Below are positions 5,255-5,965 of a stretch of 5,965 nt of DNA, in pieces (positions within the stretch are counted from its first letter, which is position 1; every line of letters begins with the position of its first letter). The position numbers were made by a program, and so were the translations under genes. This DNA is from Gallionellaceae bacterium (lineage in GTDB: Bacteria; Pseudomonadota; Gammaproteobacteria; Burkholderiales; Gallionellaceae). The notes beneath the pieces were generated by a model. The model was not told the origin of the DNA. It saw only the letters and a list, made by a program, of their open reading frames with translations, and ran no database searches. The stretch is taken from assembly GCA_003151655.1 (NCBI GenBank), contig PLYB01000176.1, positions 6,005 to 11,969 of the forward strand, in the 5' to 3' direction.

Positions 5255-5965
5255 ATCGCTGCCACAATATTCGTGCATTTTCGAGCGGGGTTGCAATGCC
5301 GTCATAGTGCGGTATTGCTCGTACCGTATAGTCCGTAGCTGGTCGTGAGGTAGCCACCGTAACACGATAAGCGAAACCGTTTGTTGCGCCAAGCAGTTGC
5401 CGCACGCGCTCCATCTTCACTATCACTGGCGCACCACTACAAGTACCGTTGGCATAAAGCTCGACGCGCACGGTTTCCGGGTCGAGACCATCAAGATAGA
5501 CTTGAACTTCAAATACATGCTGTCCGCCATCGCTTTCTATCTTAACTTCACCAAAGCGAAGTGCGATCCATTTTTGATCCAGCTCGTGCCGCCAATTGAC
5601 GATATTAACGCCGCTTTCGCCTTGGTTATTCGCGCGCTTAAGATAGGCCGAGGCTGCCGGGAGGTAATGTTGCTCGGTGTATTCACCCACTGTTCGGTTG
5701 GCGCAGAATTGCGGCGTTAATTGCGCCATGCTTTCGCGCACCCGCTGTACCCAAGTGACCGGAATACCTTGTTTGTCCCGGGTATAGAATTCGGGAATCA
5801 CCTCACGTTCGAGTAGTTCATAAAGAGCTTCTGCTTCGCGCGCATCCCAAGTGGTGTCGTGATCATGTTCTTGGCCGTCTCCCAGCGCCCACCCAACTTC
5901 AGGCGTATAAGCCTCTGCCCACCAGCCATCCAATTCAGACAGATTGATGCCGCCGTTGACCAGCA
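5253..5965 (-). CDS. glgP: Alpha-glucan phosphorylase (short-type GlgP), C-terminal part
   Basis: The frame is open to the right edge; the visible 237 codons are the C-terminus, ending at TAA 5255-5253. The segment NGGINLSELDGWWAEAY at the edge, followed by GWALGDG, matches the conserved region near the end of the phosphorylase fold. EALYELLEREVIPEFYTRD and VRESMAQLTPQF then follow, typical of the bacterial alpha-glucan phosphorylases resembling mycobacterial and Thermotoga GlgP rather than the E. coli MalP type. These PLP enzymes cleave terminal alpha-1,4-glucose from glycogen or maltodextrin with phosphate to give glucose 1-phosphate; the catalytic lysine and PLP region lie outside the window. 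After YLPAASAYLKRA the last ~125 residues look like a beta-rich C-terminal extension (EVQVYLDGLDPETVRVELYA, then TDYTVRAIPHYDG), which I recall as normal for this branch. A TTG at 5933 is an internal leucine codon, not a start. The gene has no visible link to the cytochrome operon. Confidence 0.93.
   Translation of the reverse strand, partial: LVNGGINLSELDGWWAEAYTPEVGWALGDGQEHDHDTTWDAREAEALYELLEREVIPEFYTRDKQGIPVTWVQRVRESMAQLTPQFCANRTVGEYTEQHYLPAASAYLKRANNQGESGVNIVNWRHELDQKWIALRFGEVKIESDGGQHVFEVQVYLDGLDPETVRVELYANGTCSGAPVIVKMERVRQLLGATNGFAYRVTVATSRPATDYTVRAIPHYDGIATPLENARILWQR

Noticed and set aside
5931..5933. TTG as a start codon for a short 226-residue protein
   Set aside because: The frame continues to the window edge with conserved phosphorylase sequence (NGGINLSEL) directly upstream, so this is an internal leucine of a partial gene.

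Overview
The window looks like chromosomal DNA of a betaproteobacterium. A member of the Nitrosomonadales (for example Gallionellaceae or relatives) fits best, but this rests on overall protein style and gene content, not on a marker gene. It holds seven protein genes: two partial housekeeping genes at the edges, one complete chaperone gene, and a four-gene redox cluster in the middle. No tRNA, rRNA, CRISPR array or insertion sequence was seen.

Layout. (1) Positions 1-1618, minus strand: most of a YoaA-type XPD/Rad3-family iron-sulfur DNA helicase, C-terminus off the left edge, starting at a TTG. (2) 1619-1949: a divergent intergenic region with a near-consensus sigma70 promoter (1848-1876) firing rightward and a wide 8-bp inverted repeat just upstream of it. 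(3) 1950-4196, plus strand: four closely spaced genes encoding a cytochrome b561-type membrane protein, an unrecognised exported four-helix membrane protein, the monoheme cytochrome SHP and the diheme cytochrome DHC. Intergenic gaps are only 31, 13 and 16 bp, and the last three genes have good Shine-Dalgarno sites, so this is almost certainly one operon. (4) 4197-4327: two hairpins that probably end the operon, the second with an extended -10 promoter motif lying mainly in its loop. (5) 4328-5209, plus: hslO (Hsp33). (6) 5253-5965, minus: the C-terminal part of an alpha-glucan phosphorylase (GlgP), convergent with hslO.

How the genes work together. SHP, DHC and a b-type cytochrome are a known genetic association from Rhodobacter sphaeroides: electrons are thought to pass from the membrane b cytochrome to DHC and then to SHP, a c-type cytochrome with an asparagine heme ligand that can release to let oxygen bind. 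The gene order here is cytochrome b - unknown - SHP - DHC. The unknown gene (2575-3204) is the most interesting item. It encodes a signal peptide, a periplasmic stretch and four predicted membrane helices. Each helix begins with a histidine, arranged so that helices 1 and 3 carry one at the periplasmic face and helices 2 and 4 one at the cytoplasmic face. That is the ligand layout of a cytochrome b561 diheme core, so it may be an extra transmembrane electron carrier of the SHP/DHC pathway. The heme assignment is inference from sequence.
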